A stretch of 64,000 nucleotides of DNA from Bacteroidales bacterium (GCA_003249255.1 QKJP01000049.1:372001-436000); one strand, 5' to 3'. Shown: positions 1-8,822, counted from the first letter of the stretch. The notes: generated from the sequence alone by a model not told the origin. Program-made: numbers and translations.

Positions 1-70
1 CTGCTTGCATGAAAAAGACTAATATCCCTGCAACGAGGATCCATAATATATCTAATGCGTTTGTATCCAT
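1..70 (-). CDS. amtB: Ammonium transporter, N-terminal fragment (cut by window edge)
   Basis: Only the first 23 codons are present; the gene runs off the left edge. The start is the ATG at 70-68. The visible protein begins MDTNALDILWILVAGILVFF, a hydrophobic first segment typical of Amt/AmtB channels, which carry ammonium across the inner membrane. It lies 26 nt downstream of a P-II gene on the same strand; glnK-amtB pairs are classic because P-II binds and blocks the channel. The assignment rests on this context plus the short N-terminus, so identity is likely but not proven from this window. Confidence 0.75.
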   Translation of the reverse strand, partial: MDTNALDILWILVAGILVFFMQA

Positions 71-96
71 GATTTCCAGTTTTTTTAAGAGTTTAA

Positions 97-441
97 TTAC
101 TTTTCGTAAAGGGTTTCTGGTCCTGATTCTCCGGTTCTGATGCGGTAAGTTTCTTCGATGTCTGTAACGAAAATACGACCGTCACCTATCTCACCTGTGC
201 GTGCAGAGCTCATAATTGCATTTACTGTACGCTCTACATTTTGATCTCTTACGATGATTGATATCAATCTTCTTTCAATGATTGAAGTATCGTAAAGAGT
301 TCCTCTGTAAAGGTGACCTTCGCGAGCTGTACCAACTCCTCTAACATCCCAGTGTGAGAAAAAAGTAATTTCTTGCTCTTCTAATGCTTTTTTCACTTCT
401 TCAAAGCGAGTAAGCCTTATTATTGCTTCAATTTTTTTCAT
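97..441 (-). CDS. glnK: Nitrogen regulatory protein P-II (GlnK type)
   Basis: This is a trimeric cytosolic signalling protein that senses 2-oxoglutarate, ATP and ADP and controls the ammonium channel and nitrogen assimilation. The 114 residues match the usual P-II length. Visible marks are the N-terminal MKKIEAIIR strand, the T-loop sequence LYRGTLY with the tyrosine that is uridylylated in proteobacteria, and the C-terminal signature ARTGEIGDGRIFV followed by RIRTGE. The rest of the T-loop (DTSIIERR) differs from the enterobacterial sequence, so the modification or partner interface may differ. It lies between a TorF-like outer-membrane gene (upstream) and amtB (downstream), probably in one operon. 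A stem-loop precedes it at 484-562. Confidence 0.92.
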   Translation of the reverse strand: MKKIEAIIRLTRFEEVKKALEEQEITFFSHWDVRGVGTAREGHLYRGTLYDTSIIERRLISIIVRDQNVERTVNAIMSSARTGEIGDGRIFVTDIEETYRIRTGESGPETLYEK

Positions 442-483
442 GATGAATATCTTTTTGTTTGTTATCTGCTATAATAATAGTTT

Positions 484-562
484 GAGAAGAGCAGGTCAGT
501 TCTTTTGAAAGATCTAACTGGTTTGGTGTTTGGATGTAAGTTGATAAGACCTTACTCTTCTC
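484..562 (-). other. Intercistronic long inverted repeat between porin gene and glnK
   Basis: The arms GAGAAGAGCAGGTC (484-497) and GACCTTACTCTTCTC (548-562) are complementary apart from a small internal mismatch, with about 50 nt between them. The structure begins just after the stop codon of the upstream outer-membrane gene. No U-tract follows it on the minus strand, so it looks more like an mRNA-processing or 3'-stabilising structure than a terminator. Confidence 0.5.
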
Positions 563-575
563 GAATGTTGTATGA

Positions 576-1277
576 TTAGAATGAAATTCCTGCTACGATA
601 TATAGCTGCTCTCTATTAGGATTCATAATTACCTGACCGAATACCGGTAAAGAGAATGTTTCAGAGAATTTGATCTCTTTTTCAGTTCCGATACCAATGT
701 TACAAATTTGGAAGTCACCTGTTTTACCTGTAAGTCGCTCTCCAGTTAAAGGATCGATTTCTCCAAGAACATGCCATCCATCTCCACCACCAATAAATAC
801 ATTGAAGTTCTCGAAAGCATATCCTGCTTCAAAATACATGGTTCCACTTTCTAAACCTGCTCCTTCGTATAAAGCATAGTTTGCAGCAATGCTGAAAGCT
901 CCGGTTTCATATCCTGCATTGATCTCAATACCATGTGATGATACTTTACCTTCATCGTCATTGTTTTCTAGTTGTAGCCAGCTGTTTCCAGGGTAGTAAT
1001 AGTCTGTTAAACCTAGGCTTAAACCGAAGTCGAAGCCATAAGATGCATATAAATCTGCTTCTTGAAAACGACTTGATAAACCATATGAACCCCAAGCTCC
1101 TATAGCTAAACTTCCAACTGAATATTCAACTGTTGGTTGAATGTTTGGGTTGTTGTCCGCTTGCGATCCACGCCATACATAACTAGAAACTAAATCAGCT
1201 CCTGTAGAAAATTCTCCTTGTGCGCTAGCAGTTAAGGTTGCTATGCCTAATCCTAAAATCAATAAAATCTTTTTCAT
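576..1277 (-). CDS. TorF-family putative outer-membrane porin
   Basis: The 233-residue protein has a signal peptide (about residues 1-19, ending ASAQ) followed by alternating amphipathic strands and a terminal aromatic strand ending in GISF, as in small outer-membrane barrels. The opening of the mature part, DLVSSYVWRG, is characteristic of the TorF/Gcw_chp family of putative porins. It is the first gene of a likely operon with glnK and amtB, so it may let ammonium or small nitrogen compounds through the outer membrane under nitrogen limitation; that role is inference from position. A good -33/-7 promoter lies upstream at 1402-1434, giving a leader of about 120 nt. Confidence 0.75.
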   Translation of the reverse strand: MKKILLILGLGIATLTASAQGEFSTGADLVSSYVWRGSQADNNPNIQPTVEYSVGSLAIGAWGSYGLSSRFQEADLYASYGFDFGLSLGLTDYYYPGNSWLQLENNDDEGKVSSHGIEINAGYETGAFSIAANYALYEGAGLESGTMYFEAGYAFENFNVFIGGGDGWHVLGEIDPLTGERLTGKTGDFQICNIGIGTEKEIKFSETFSLPVFGQVIMNPNREQLYIVAGISF

Positions 1278-1401
1278 TTTAAAACAGTTAATTGTTAATA
1301 ATTGCGTTTGTTTATTATTCTCTATGCATTTTCATAGGGGAGATCGTGCAAAAAGAATGTTTTTTTAATCTCATCCCCCTACTTTGAGTAGGTTGACAGT
1401 G

Positions 1402-1434
1402 CAAATATAGATAATCTCCCAAATGCTAAACAAA
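1402..1434 (-). promoter_or_regulatory. Promoter for porin-glnK-amtB operon
   Basis: Read on the minus strand, TTTG (1434-1431), a 21-nt spacer and TATATTTG (1409-1402) match the Bacteroidota primary promoter (TTTG near -33, TAnnTTTG near -7). Transcription would start near 1395, leaving a leader of about 118 nt before the ATG at 1277. Confidence 0.6.
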
Positions 1435-2112
1435 TTTTTTAGGGGTAAAAATGTCAATTGTGCTCCACAACATATTTTCATCCCCATTGAAAAAGGGGGG
1501 TCTCTTCGTTGTATAGGTATAAAATGTACTGGTGTGCCCCTTGAATTATGGGGATAGGTATGGAATTGTTGTGTATTTGCATTGAATAGGGTGTGGTTTG
1601 TGGATTCGTTTGGTGTTTTTTGTAAGAAGTTTTTGGTTTTGTTGTGTTTTTTGGTTCTCTCATATGAATTTAAGAAGGCTATTTGTAAAAATCAACAAGG
1701 TGTACCAGTAATAAAGCTGAGATATTTAAAATGTGTATAGTCGAATGAGTTTATTTCAAATCGCATATCTGCAATAATCGTCAACCTGACTGGTTTTGGA
1801 TGAGGTGTTGTGGGATCAGGGTTGTGCTTTGTTTCTTATAATGTCTTCTATCGTGTTGCGATGAAGTTTATATTCTGTATTGTTCTGGAAGGATTTGTTT
1901 GATGTTGTGGAGGGCTGATTTTAAAGAGAGCAATAGTTTTTGGAAGATTGAGCTAAACATTTTCTTAGATTAAGTCTTATACTAGTGTATTTTTGATTCT
2001 TCTGTTGTCCATTGGATTAAATAAAAAGGTAGGTGTGTATTTCGGAAATGTAATGGATTTTCGTATTTCTTCGTGGAATATGTTGCTAAACAGGTATTTT
2101 GATACGTATGTT
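1435..2112. other. Long intergenic stretch without a recognisable gene
   Basis: About 0.7 kb between the minus-strand nitrogen operon and the gltB promoter. It contains only weak short ORFs with biased, low-complexity composition. No coding signature, tRNA or clear hairpin was recognised. It could hold an unannotated RNA, but nothing in the sequence supports that directly. Confidence 0.4.
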
Positions 2113-2144
2113 TTTGCAATATCCCTTGAAAACCACTACTTTTG
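2113..2144 (+). promoter_or_regulatory. Promoter for gltB
   Basis: TTTG at 2113-2116, a 20-nt spacer and TACTTTTG at 2137-2144 fit the Bacteroidota -33/-7 consensus well. The predicted start near 2151 gives a leader of about 140 nt that contains the palindrome at 2176-2193. Confidence 0.65.
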
Positions 2145-2175
2145 TATCCGATTTTGACGAAATGGGCTCTTGTTA

Positions 2176-2193
2176 TTCCTTAATATTAAGGAA
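2176..2193. promoter_or_regulatory. 18-bp perfect palindrome in the gltB leader
   Basis: TTCCTTAATATTAAGGAA is identical to its own reverse complement and lies about 25-42 nt downstream of the predicted gltB transcription start. Its symmetry and position suit a dimeric repressor operator; as RNA it would be only a weak AU-rich hairpin. No regulator is encoded nearby to assign it to. Confidence 0.5.
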
Positions 2194-2292
2194 GTTCAAG
2201 GCTTTTTTGTGCGGATATAACCGAACCCGAATTATGATTGAAAAGCGTCCTGAAGAGGGCAAGAAGTTGAGTATTCTCCATAATCAATAAAT

Positions 2293-5200
2293 ATGATGCA
2301 GAAAAGATTTCCAAAACCCCAGGGTCTTTACGATCCTGCCAACGAACACGAGAATTGTGGTATTGGTTTTGTCGCTAATATTAAAGGCGCACAAACCCAT
2401 GATATTGTACAAAGAGGGTTGGAGGTGCTAGTTAATATGACGCACCGAGGCGCTGAGAGTTCTGACAACAAATCTGGTGATGGTGCCGGTATTTTAATGC
2501 AGGTTCCTCACGAATTTTTTAGTGCCGTACAAGAAGGTTTACCTGAAGCTGGTAAATATGGTACCGGTTTAGTGTTTTTGCCTAAAGATGAAAAAGAAGC
2601 ACTACAGTGTCAGGAAGTATTAAATAAGTACATCGTTCAAGAAGGACTTACTTTAATTGGTTACCGAGAGGTGCCGGTTGATAGTAGTGTGATCGGTGAA
2701 ATTGCTATGAGCTCAGAACCGGCTATTAAGCAGGTATTTGTGGGTGGCGAATACGAGACTGATACTTTTGAGCGTAAGCTTTTCTTAGCTCGTAAGCAAG
2801 CCGAGAATGCTATAAGAGCGACAGATCTTAAAGAAAAAGAGTCATTTTATTTACCATCTCTTTCTTCAAAGACTTTTATATATAAAGGTATGTTAACGCC
2901 GGAACAAGTAGGTCAATATTTTGTAGACTTACAAGATCCGCGTTTGAAGAGTGCTATTTCCTTAGTTCACTCACGTTTTAGTACCAATACTTTCCCAACA
3001 TGGGATTTGGCACAACCTTTCCGTATGATGGCTCACAATGGTGAGATCAATACTGTAAAAGGTAACCGTTTATGGATGGAAGCTCGCGAGAGTTTATTAG
3101 AGTCTGACTTATTTGGTGATGATTTGAAGAAATTATTCCCAATCGTTACACCTAATATGAGTGACTCAGCTTCTTTAGATAACGTTGTTGAGTTCTTATT
3201 CCAAACAGGTCGTGACTTGCCTCACGTATTAAGTATGTTAATCCCTGAGTCTTGGAATGATAAGAACCCAATTCCGAAAAGCTTAAAAGCGTACTACGAA
3301 TATTACTCTACGGTGATGGAGCCATGGGATGGTCCTGCTTCAATCGTATACTCTGATGGTCGTTACATTGGAGGTACGCTTGACCGTAACGGTTTACGTC
3401 CTTCTCGTTATGTGATCACTAAAGATGACATGATTGTGATGGGTTCTGAGGTTGGTTGTCAGGTATTTCCACCGGAAGCGATCAAAGAAAAAGGTCGTCT
3501 TAAGCCTGGTAAATTATTATTAGTAGATACTCAGTTAGGAATTATTATTCCTGATGAAGAGATCAAAGCTCAATTATCTAAGCGTAATCCTTACGAAAAC
3601 TGGTTAAAAGAAAACCGTATTCGTTTACGTGAGATTAAAGCTAAACCAACTACTCCAGCTAAGGATGGCGACTTTGATACTGAATTAAAAGTATTTGGCT
3701 ATAACCGCGAAGATTTCGAAAGTGTAGTGGCTCCAATGGCAGAAAGTGGTCAGGAACCTACTTCTTCAATGGGTAACGATACACCAATTGCAGCATTCTC
3801 AGAGAAACCTCAAAGAATGTTCTCTTACTTCCGTCAGGTGTTTGCGCAGGTAACTAACCCACCAATCGATCCAATTCGTGAGGGCTTAGTAATGGCATTA
3901 ACCAACTACATTGGTTCGGTTTCTAAAAATATCCTGGTAGAAGATCCTTCTCACTGTCGTGCTGTTAAGTTTGAGAGTCCTATTATGACGAATGCAGACT
4001 TAGAGAAGTTAAAAGGTTTAGGTGAAGATTTTGCGTATGTTACTTTAGACATGACTTTCCCTAAAGCTGAAGGCGGTAAAGGTTTAGAAAAGGCAATTGA
4101 TGCTTTATGTGCTGCTGCCGAAAAAGCAGTAGATAACAGAAACGCATACATTATCTTATCAGATAAAGCTGTTGATGCCAACAATGCACCAATTCCTGCA
4201 TTATTAGCAACAGCTGCTGTTCATCACCACTTAATTCACGCCAAGAAGCGTATGCAGACTGGTTTAGTGATTGAGACTGGTGAAGCTCGTGAAGTGATGC
4301 ACTTTGCTACTTTATTAGGTTACGGTGCAAGTGTTATCAATCCTTATGTTTGTTTTGCAGCTATCGATGGTATGATCGAGAAAGGTAAAGTAAACGTAGA
4401 CAACGAAACAGCTTATTATAACTTCATTAAAGCAGTAGACAAAGGTTTATTAAAAATCATGTCTAAAATGGGTATCAGTACCTTACGTTCGTACCACGGT
4501 GCTCAAATGTTCGAAGCTGTTGGGGTCTCTCAAACAGTGGTTGACAAATGCTTTAAAGGAACGCCAACTAAAATTGATGGGGTAGGTTTCGAAGAGATTG
4601 CGAAAGAAGCGATCATGGATCATGATAAAGCTTACAATCCTTCATTTAACCAAAATCCTTTCCAAAGCAAAGGTGCTTTAGCATACCGTAAGTATGGTGA
4701 GAAGCACGGTTGGAACCCTGAAACAATCGGATTATTACAGTGGGCAACTTCAGAAGGCGATTATTCTAAATTTAAAGAATTTTCTAAGCGTGTTGATGAA
4801 GATAACAGAAACCCATTATTCATCCGTGGTTTCTTAAGACCCAAAGCTGGTAAATCAATTGATATTAGCGAAGTAGAACCAGTATCAGCAATTACTAAAC
4901 GTTTCGTAACTGGTGCGATGTCTTATGGTTCTATCTCAAAAGAAGCGCACGAAGCATTAGCGCTTGCCATGAACGAAGTTGGTGGTCGTAGTAACACCGG
5001 TGAAGGTGGTGAGGATGTTGAGCGTTTAACATCTCCTGCGCGTTCATCTATTAAGCAAATTGCATCGGGTCGTTTTGGTGTAACTAACAACTACCTGACC
5101 AATGCTGATGAGCTTCAGATTAAGATTGCCCAAGGTGCTAAACCGGGTGAGGGTGGTCAGTTACCAGGTTTTAAGGTCGACAAGATCATTGCTAAGTTGA

Positions 5201-6807
5201 GAAATTCTACTCCGGGTATTACCCTTATTTCTCCACCTCCTCACCACGATATTTACTCGATTGAGGATTTAGCACAGTTAATCTTCGACTTGAAGAACGT
5301 GAATCCACGTGCAATGGTTTCTGTGAAGTTAGTATCAGAGAATGGTGTTGGTACGGTTGCTGCGGGTGTAGCTAAGGCTCATGCAGACTTAATTGTTATC
5401 GCCGGTACAGAAGGTGGTACAGGTGCGAGCCCTTCATCTTCTATCCGTCACGCTGGTATGCCTGTTGAGATTGGTTTAGCAGAAACTCAACAAACTCTTG
5501 TAATGAACAACTTACGTGGCCGTGTATACTTACAAACAGATGGTCAGTTAAAAACTGGTTTAGATGTTGTGAAGATGGCAATGTTAGGTGCTGAAGAGTT
5601 TGGTTTTGCTACATCTGCATTGGTTACTTTAGGATGTATCATGATGCGTAAGTGTCACTTAAATACCTGTCCTGCCGGTGTTGCAACCCAAGATGTAGAA
5701 TTACGCAAGCGCTTTATTGGAAAATATAAATATGTCGTTAATTTCATGAACTTTATCGCTCAGGAAGTACGCGAATATTTAGCACAGATGGGTTACAAAT
5801 CATTAAACGATATCATCGGTCGTTCCGACTTAATGGAACAAAATCCTGAAGTTGGTAACTGGAAAACCGGTGGAATTGACATGAGTAAGTTACTTTACTT
5901 CCCAAAAGAAGCAAAGAAATATCCTATTCGCAGAACTCATTCGCAAGATCATGGCATTGATAATGTGTTAGACCGTTCGTTAATTAAGCAAGCTCAACCT
6001 GCATTATTAAATAAATCTAAAGTTTGGATTGCAAGCGATGTAGTAAATGTTGACCGTGCTGTAGGTGCGATGTTATCCGGTGAAGTTTCTAAAAAATACG
6101 GTGAAGAAGGATTGCCTAAAAACACCATTAACTGTAATTTCTTAGGATCAGCAGGCCAATCGTTTGGTGCATTCTTGGCAAAAGGGGTTTCTTTCCGCTT
6201 AGAAGGGGATGCTAATGACTACTTAGGTAAAGGTCTTTCGGGTGGTAAAATTGTTGTGGTTCCTCCTGTGGCGTCATCATTTATACCAGAAGAAAACATT
6301 ATCGTTGGTAATACCTTATTGTATGGTGCTACTTCAGGTAACGTTTATATTCGCGGTGTGGCCGGTGAGCGTTTCGCTGTACGTAACTCAGGTGCTATGG
6401 CAGTTGTAGAAGGTACAGGAGACCACTGTTGCGAGTACATGACCGGAGGACGAATTGCAGTACTTGGTAAAACAGGTCGTAACTTTGCTGCTGGTATGAG
6501 TGGTGGTATTGCTTATGTATTGGATGAAGAAGGTAACTTTGATTACTTCTGTAACAAAGGATTAGTAGACCTTTGTCCGGTAGAAGATGCTGCTGATATT
6601 GCTGAGTTACAATTTATGTTGAATAAGCATTTATTACATACTAACAGTACACGTGCCCAAGAGATTTTAGTTAACTGGACCAAGTATCAACCTAAGTTCG
6701 TTAAGGTGATTCCTTTCGAATACAAGAAGGTGCTTGAAGAACAGAAGATTAAAGAACTTAAACGCAAGTTAGCTGAGACAGAGGATACACCTCATATTAG
6801 AGAGTAG
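2293..6807 (+). CDS. gltB: Glutamate synthase, large (alpha) subunit
   Basis: The enzyme makes glutamate from 2-oxoglutarate and glutamine, the second half of the GS/GOGAT ammonium-assimilation cycle in the cytosol. The 1504 residues fit the family. The N-terminal amidotransferase nucleophile is Cys22 (ENCGIGFVANIKG), after a propeptide that is probably removed. The central and FMN-binding synthase domains follow, with the 3Fe-4S cysteines at 1115, 1121 and 1126 (CIMMRKCHLNTC). The C-terminal part is the glycine-rich beta-helix (gxgxG repeats). It lies 66 nt upstream of gltD, with a terminator-like hairpin in between. A second ATG directly follows the first (MMQKRF), so the start may be one codon later. 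Regulation is likely at the promoter and palindrome upstream. Confidence 0.97.
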   Translation: MMQKRFPKPQGLYDPANEHENCGIGFVANIKGAQTHDIVQRGLEVLVNMTHRGAESSDNKSGDGAGILMQVPHEFFSAVQEGLPEAGKYGTGLVFLPKDEKEALQCQEVLNKYIVQEGLTLIGYREVPVDSSVIGEIAMSSEPAIKQVFVGGEYETDTFERKLFLARKQAENAIRATDLKEKESFYLPSLSSKTFIYKGMLTPEQVGQYFVDLQDPRLKSAISLVHSRFSTNTFPTWDLAQPFRMMAHNGEINTVKGNRLWMEARESLLESDLFGDDLKKLFPIVTPNMSDSASLDNVVEFLFQTGRDLPHVLSMLIPESWNDKNPIPKSLKAYYEYYSTVMEPWDGPASIVYSDGRYIGGTLDRNGLRPSRYVITKDDMIVMGSEVGCQVFPPEAIKEKGRLKPGKLLLVDTQLGIIIPDEEIKAQLSKRNPYENWLKENRIRLREIKAKPTTPAKDGDFDTELKVFGYNREDFESVVAPMAESGQEPTSSMGNDTPIAAFSEKPQRMFSYFRQVFAQVTNPPIDPIREGLVMALTNYIGSVSKNILVEDPSHCRAVKFESPIMTNADLEKLKGLGEDFAYVTLDMTFPKAEGGKGLEKAIDALCAAAEKAVDNRNAYIILSDKAVDANNAPIPALLATAAVHHHLIHAKKRMQTGLVIETGEAREVMHFATLLGYGASVINPYVCFAAIDGMIEKGKVNVDNETAYYNFIKAVDKGLLKIMSKMGISTLRSYHGAQMFEAVGVSQTVVDKCFKGTPTKIDGVGFEEIAKEAIMDHDKAYNPSFNQNPFQSKGALAYRKYGEKHGWNPETIGLLQWATSEGDYSKFKEFSKRVDEDNRNPLFIRGFLRPKAGKSIDISEVEPVSAITKRFVTGAMSYGSISKEAHEALALAMNEVGGRSNTGEGGEDVERLTSPARSSIKQIASGRFGVTNNYLTNADELQIKIAQGAKPGEGGQLPGFKVDKIIAKLRNSTPGITLISPPPHHDIYSIEDLAQLIFDLKNVNPRAMVSVKLVSENGVGTVAAGVAKAHADLIVIAGTEGGTGASPSSSIRHAGMPVEIGLAETQQTLVMNNLRGRVYLQTDGQLKTGLDVVKMAMLGAEEFGFATSALVTLGCIMMRKCHLNTCPAGVATQDVELRKRFIGKYKYVVNFMNFIAQEVREYLAQMGYKSLNDIIGRSDLMEQNPEVGNWKTGGIDMSKLLYFPKEAKKYPIRRTHSQDHGIDNVLDRSLIKQAQPALLNKSKVWIASDVVNVDRAVGAMLSGEVSKKYGEEGLPKNTINCNFLGSAGQSFGAFLAKGVSFRLEGDANDYLGKGLSGGKIVVVPPVASSFIPEENIIVGNTLLYGATSGNVYIRGVAGERFAVRNSGAMAVVEGTGDHCCEYMTGGRIAVLGKTGRNFAAGMSGGIAYVLDEEGNFDYFCNKGLVDLCPVEDAADIAELQFMLNKHLLHTNSTRAQEILVNWTKYQPKFVKVIPFEYKKVLEEQKIKELKRKLAETEDTPHIRE

Positions 6808-6833
6808 TAATCAAATCACGAATTTCATAAAAG

Positions 6834-6857
6834 CCGGTTCCCCCGGAATCGGTTTTT
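6834..6857 (+). terminator. Terminator-like hairpin between gltB and gltD
   Basis: CCGGTTCC (6834-6841) pairs with GGAATCGG (6845-6852) through a 3-nt loop, with one G-U pair, and is followed by TTTTT. It sits inside an apparent two-gene operon, so it probably acts as a partial terminator or as protection of the gltB mRNA end. Confidence 0.6.
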
Positions 6858-6873
6858 AATAAAATATAGAATT

Positions 6874-8292
6874 ATGGCAGATCCTAAAGGATTTTTAAAA
6901 TTTGGTCGTAAGGTTGCCGGTTACCGTCCTGTTGGTGAAAGGGTTAACGATTATAGTGAGGTGGAGCAAGTGCTTAATCAAGACGACCGTATCGAGCAAG
7001 CCTCTCGATGCATGGATTGTGGTATTCCGTTTTGTCACTGGGCTTGTCCTGTAGGAAGTAAAATTCCGGAGTGGCAAGATGCAGTTTATAAAGGAGATTG
7101 GAAGTTAGCCAGTGATCTTCTTCACTCAACGAATAGTTTCCCTGAGTTTACAGGTCGTATTTGTCCTGCTCCATGTGAGAAATCATGTGTGTTAGCGATT
7201 CATAACGAAGCCGTAACAATTAACGATAATGAGTTCGCAATTGTAGAGAAGGCTTTTGAAGAAGGATACATTCAGCCACGTATTCCTGAAGTACGCACAG
7301 GTAAAAAAGTGGCCGTTATTGGTGGTGGACCTGCCGGTTTATCAACTGCGGACTTATTAAATCAAGCTGGTCACGAAGTTACTGTTTTTGAAAAAGACGA
7401 TGCTGTAGGTGGATTATTACGTTACGGTATTCCGGATTTCAAATTAAATAAAAAAGTAATCGATCGTCGTGTTGAAATCTTCGTAAAAGAAGGCATCAAG
7501 TTTCAACTAAATACTTCAGTGGGTGAAGATATTAAAGGCGAGGAGATTCTTAAAGACTTCGATGCGGTAGTGTTATCTATCGGTGCAATGAAACCTCGTG
7601 ATCTTCCTGTAGAAGGACGTGACTTAGAAGGTGTTTACTTTGCAATGGAGTTCTTAAAGCAACAAAATAAAGTGAACCGTGGTATCACTGTCGAAAACCA
7701 AATTCGTGCAACAGGTAAGAATGTGATCGTAATTGGTGGTGGTGACACTGGTTCTGACTGTGTTGGTACTTCTAACCGTCAGAAAGCAATCAGTGTAACT
7801 CAAATTGAGATTTTACCAAAGCCATCAGAAACACGTGCTCCGGGTAACCCATGGCCTTATTGGCCAACTACGCTTAAGACATCTTCTTCTCACTTAGAGG
7901 GGTGTGATCGTAAGTGGAGTATGAGCACCAAACGCTTTATTGGCGAAAACGGTAAATTAAAAGCTGTTGAGTTAGTAGAAGTAGAGTGGAATAAGGATGA
8001 GAACGGTGCTTGGAAAATGAGTGAGAAAGAAGGGACTACTCAAATTAAAGAAGTTGAATTAGCTTTCTTATCAATGGGTTTTGTGAGCCCTGTTCACGAA
8101 GGATTAGTAAACGAGTTTGGTCTTGAATTAGACGGTCGTGGTAACATCAAGATCGATGGTAAATATCAAACCAGCAAAGCTAAAGTATTTGCTGCCGGTG
8201 ATGCTCAAAATGGTGCAAGTTTAGTTGTAACAGCTATCCAAAAAGGACGTGAAGCAGCTGAGAATGTTCATAATTTCTTAATGGAGAACTAA
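6874..8292 (+). CDS. gltD: Glutamate synthase, small (beta) subunit
   Basis: This subunit passes electrons from NADPH through FAD and two 4Fe-4S clusters to the large subunit. The 472 residues are the normal length. The cysteines lie at 46, 49, 54 and 58 (CMDCGIPFCHWAC) and 97, 101 and 105 (CPAPCEKSC). The FAD Rossmann motif VIGGGPAG is at about 148-155, and the NADPH site VIGGGDTG at about 286-293. The C-terminal AAGDAQNGASLVVTAI segment closes the FAD site. It lies immediately downstream of gltB and ends at a strong terminator (8321-8349). Confidence 0.97.
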   Translation: MADPKGFLKFGRKVAGYRPVGERVNDYSEVEQVLNQDDRIEQASRCMDCGIPFCHWACPVGSKIPEWQDAVYKGDWKLASDLLHSTNSFPEFTGRICPAPCEKSCVLAIHNEAVTINDNEFAIVEKAFEEGYIQPRIPEVRTGKKVAVIGGGPAGLSTADLLNQAGHEVTVFEKDDAVGGLLRYGIPDFKLNKKVIDRRVEIFVKEGIKFQLNTSVGEDIKGEEILKDFDAVVLSIGAMKPRDLPVEGRDLEGVYFAMEFLKQQNKVNRGITVENQIRATGKNVIVIGGGDTGSDCVGTSNRQKAISVTQIEILPKPSETRAPGNPWPYWPTTLKTSSSHLEGCDRKWSMSTKRFIGENGKLKAVELVEVEWNKDENGAWKMSEKEGTTQIKEVELAFLSMGFVSPVHEGLVNEFGLELDGRGNIKIDGKYQTSKAKVFAAGDAQNGASLVVTAIQKGREAAENVHNFLMEN

Positions 8293-8320
8293 GAATACAA
8301 GGTCATCATATCATTGAAGA

Positions 8321-8349
8321 AAGGGTTGCCGAATGGTAACCCTTTTTTT
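8321..8349 (+). terminator. Terminator of gltD
   Basis: AAGGGTTGCC (8321-8330) pairs with GGTAACCCTT (8335-8344) around a GAAT loop, with one G-U pair, followed by a run of T. Confidence 0.85.
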
Positions 8350-8356
8350 GTTCGGG

Positions 8357-8396
8357 TATACCCTCAAGGTTTATAAAATCTTGAGGGTATATTTTT
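8357..8396. repeat. CCCTCAAG hairpin, copy 1
   Basis: TATACCCTCAAG (8357-8368) and CTTGAGGGTATA (8380-8391) form a perfect 12-bp stem with an 11-nt loop and a following T-run. A closely related hairpin follows wtpC at 14303-14335, so this looks like a dispersed terminator-like repeat rather than a gene-specific site. It comes just after a complete gltD terminator, which makes it redundant there. Confidence 0.6.
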
Positions 8397-8525
8397 TATT
8401 CTTCATGATAATTAAATGGAGTTTCATAAGTCGGTATATAGGTGGATGGAGTAGTTTGATGTTGGCGTGACATCAAGCAAATTACGTCATGGCATTTACA
8501 ATGCTCAGGAAAATTCGCTTTAAAG

Positions 8526-8600
8526 ACAAGATTATCAGGATTTACCAGATTTTTTTAATATCCTAGCTGTAAGCCTGATAATCGTGTAAATCCCGTCAAA
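8526..8600. repeat. Inverted repeat GATTATCAGG...CCTGATAATC
   Basis: GATTATCAGG (8530-8539) and CCTGATAATC (8574-8583) are exact reverse complements. Each is flanked by a copy of GATTTAC or GTAAATC, so the whole 75-bp block folds on itself. The sequence resembles the CCTGATAATC-CTGTAAATC type of intergenic repeat that I recall from several bacterial phyla. The rest of the 8.39-8.82 kb gap shows nothing recognisable. Confidence 0.5.
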
Positions 8601-8822
8601 AAAACAAGTGGTTAAACTTTGTTTCCTACAAAAAATGTTAAAGGCGAATCACTGTTACAATGCTCTAAAAGTATTCTTAAGCCAATTAAATCATTAATAC
8701 CTCAACTCCTTTTGGAATTTCTAACCTTTACCTAATAATTATCCCCGTAATCAATAGTTTTTTGTGCTTGAATTATTATTTTCGTGGCATTAAAAAATTA
8801 ATACAACCTAAATTAAAATCAA

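Noticed and set aside
1478-1663. 61-codon minus-strand frame rich in Thr/Pro/Asn/Gln
   Set aside because: Low-complexity translation of a GT-rich stretch, with no promoter, family or neighbour logic.
2099-2290. 63-codon open frame directly before gltB
   Set aside because: A consensus promoter with its -7 box at 2137-2144 lies inside it, so the mRNA would start after its first codons; composition is not protein-like and no family is recognisable.
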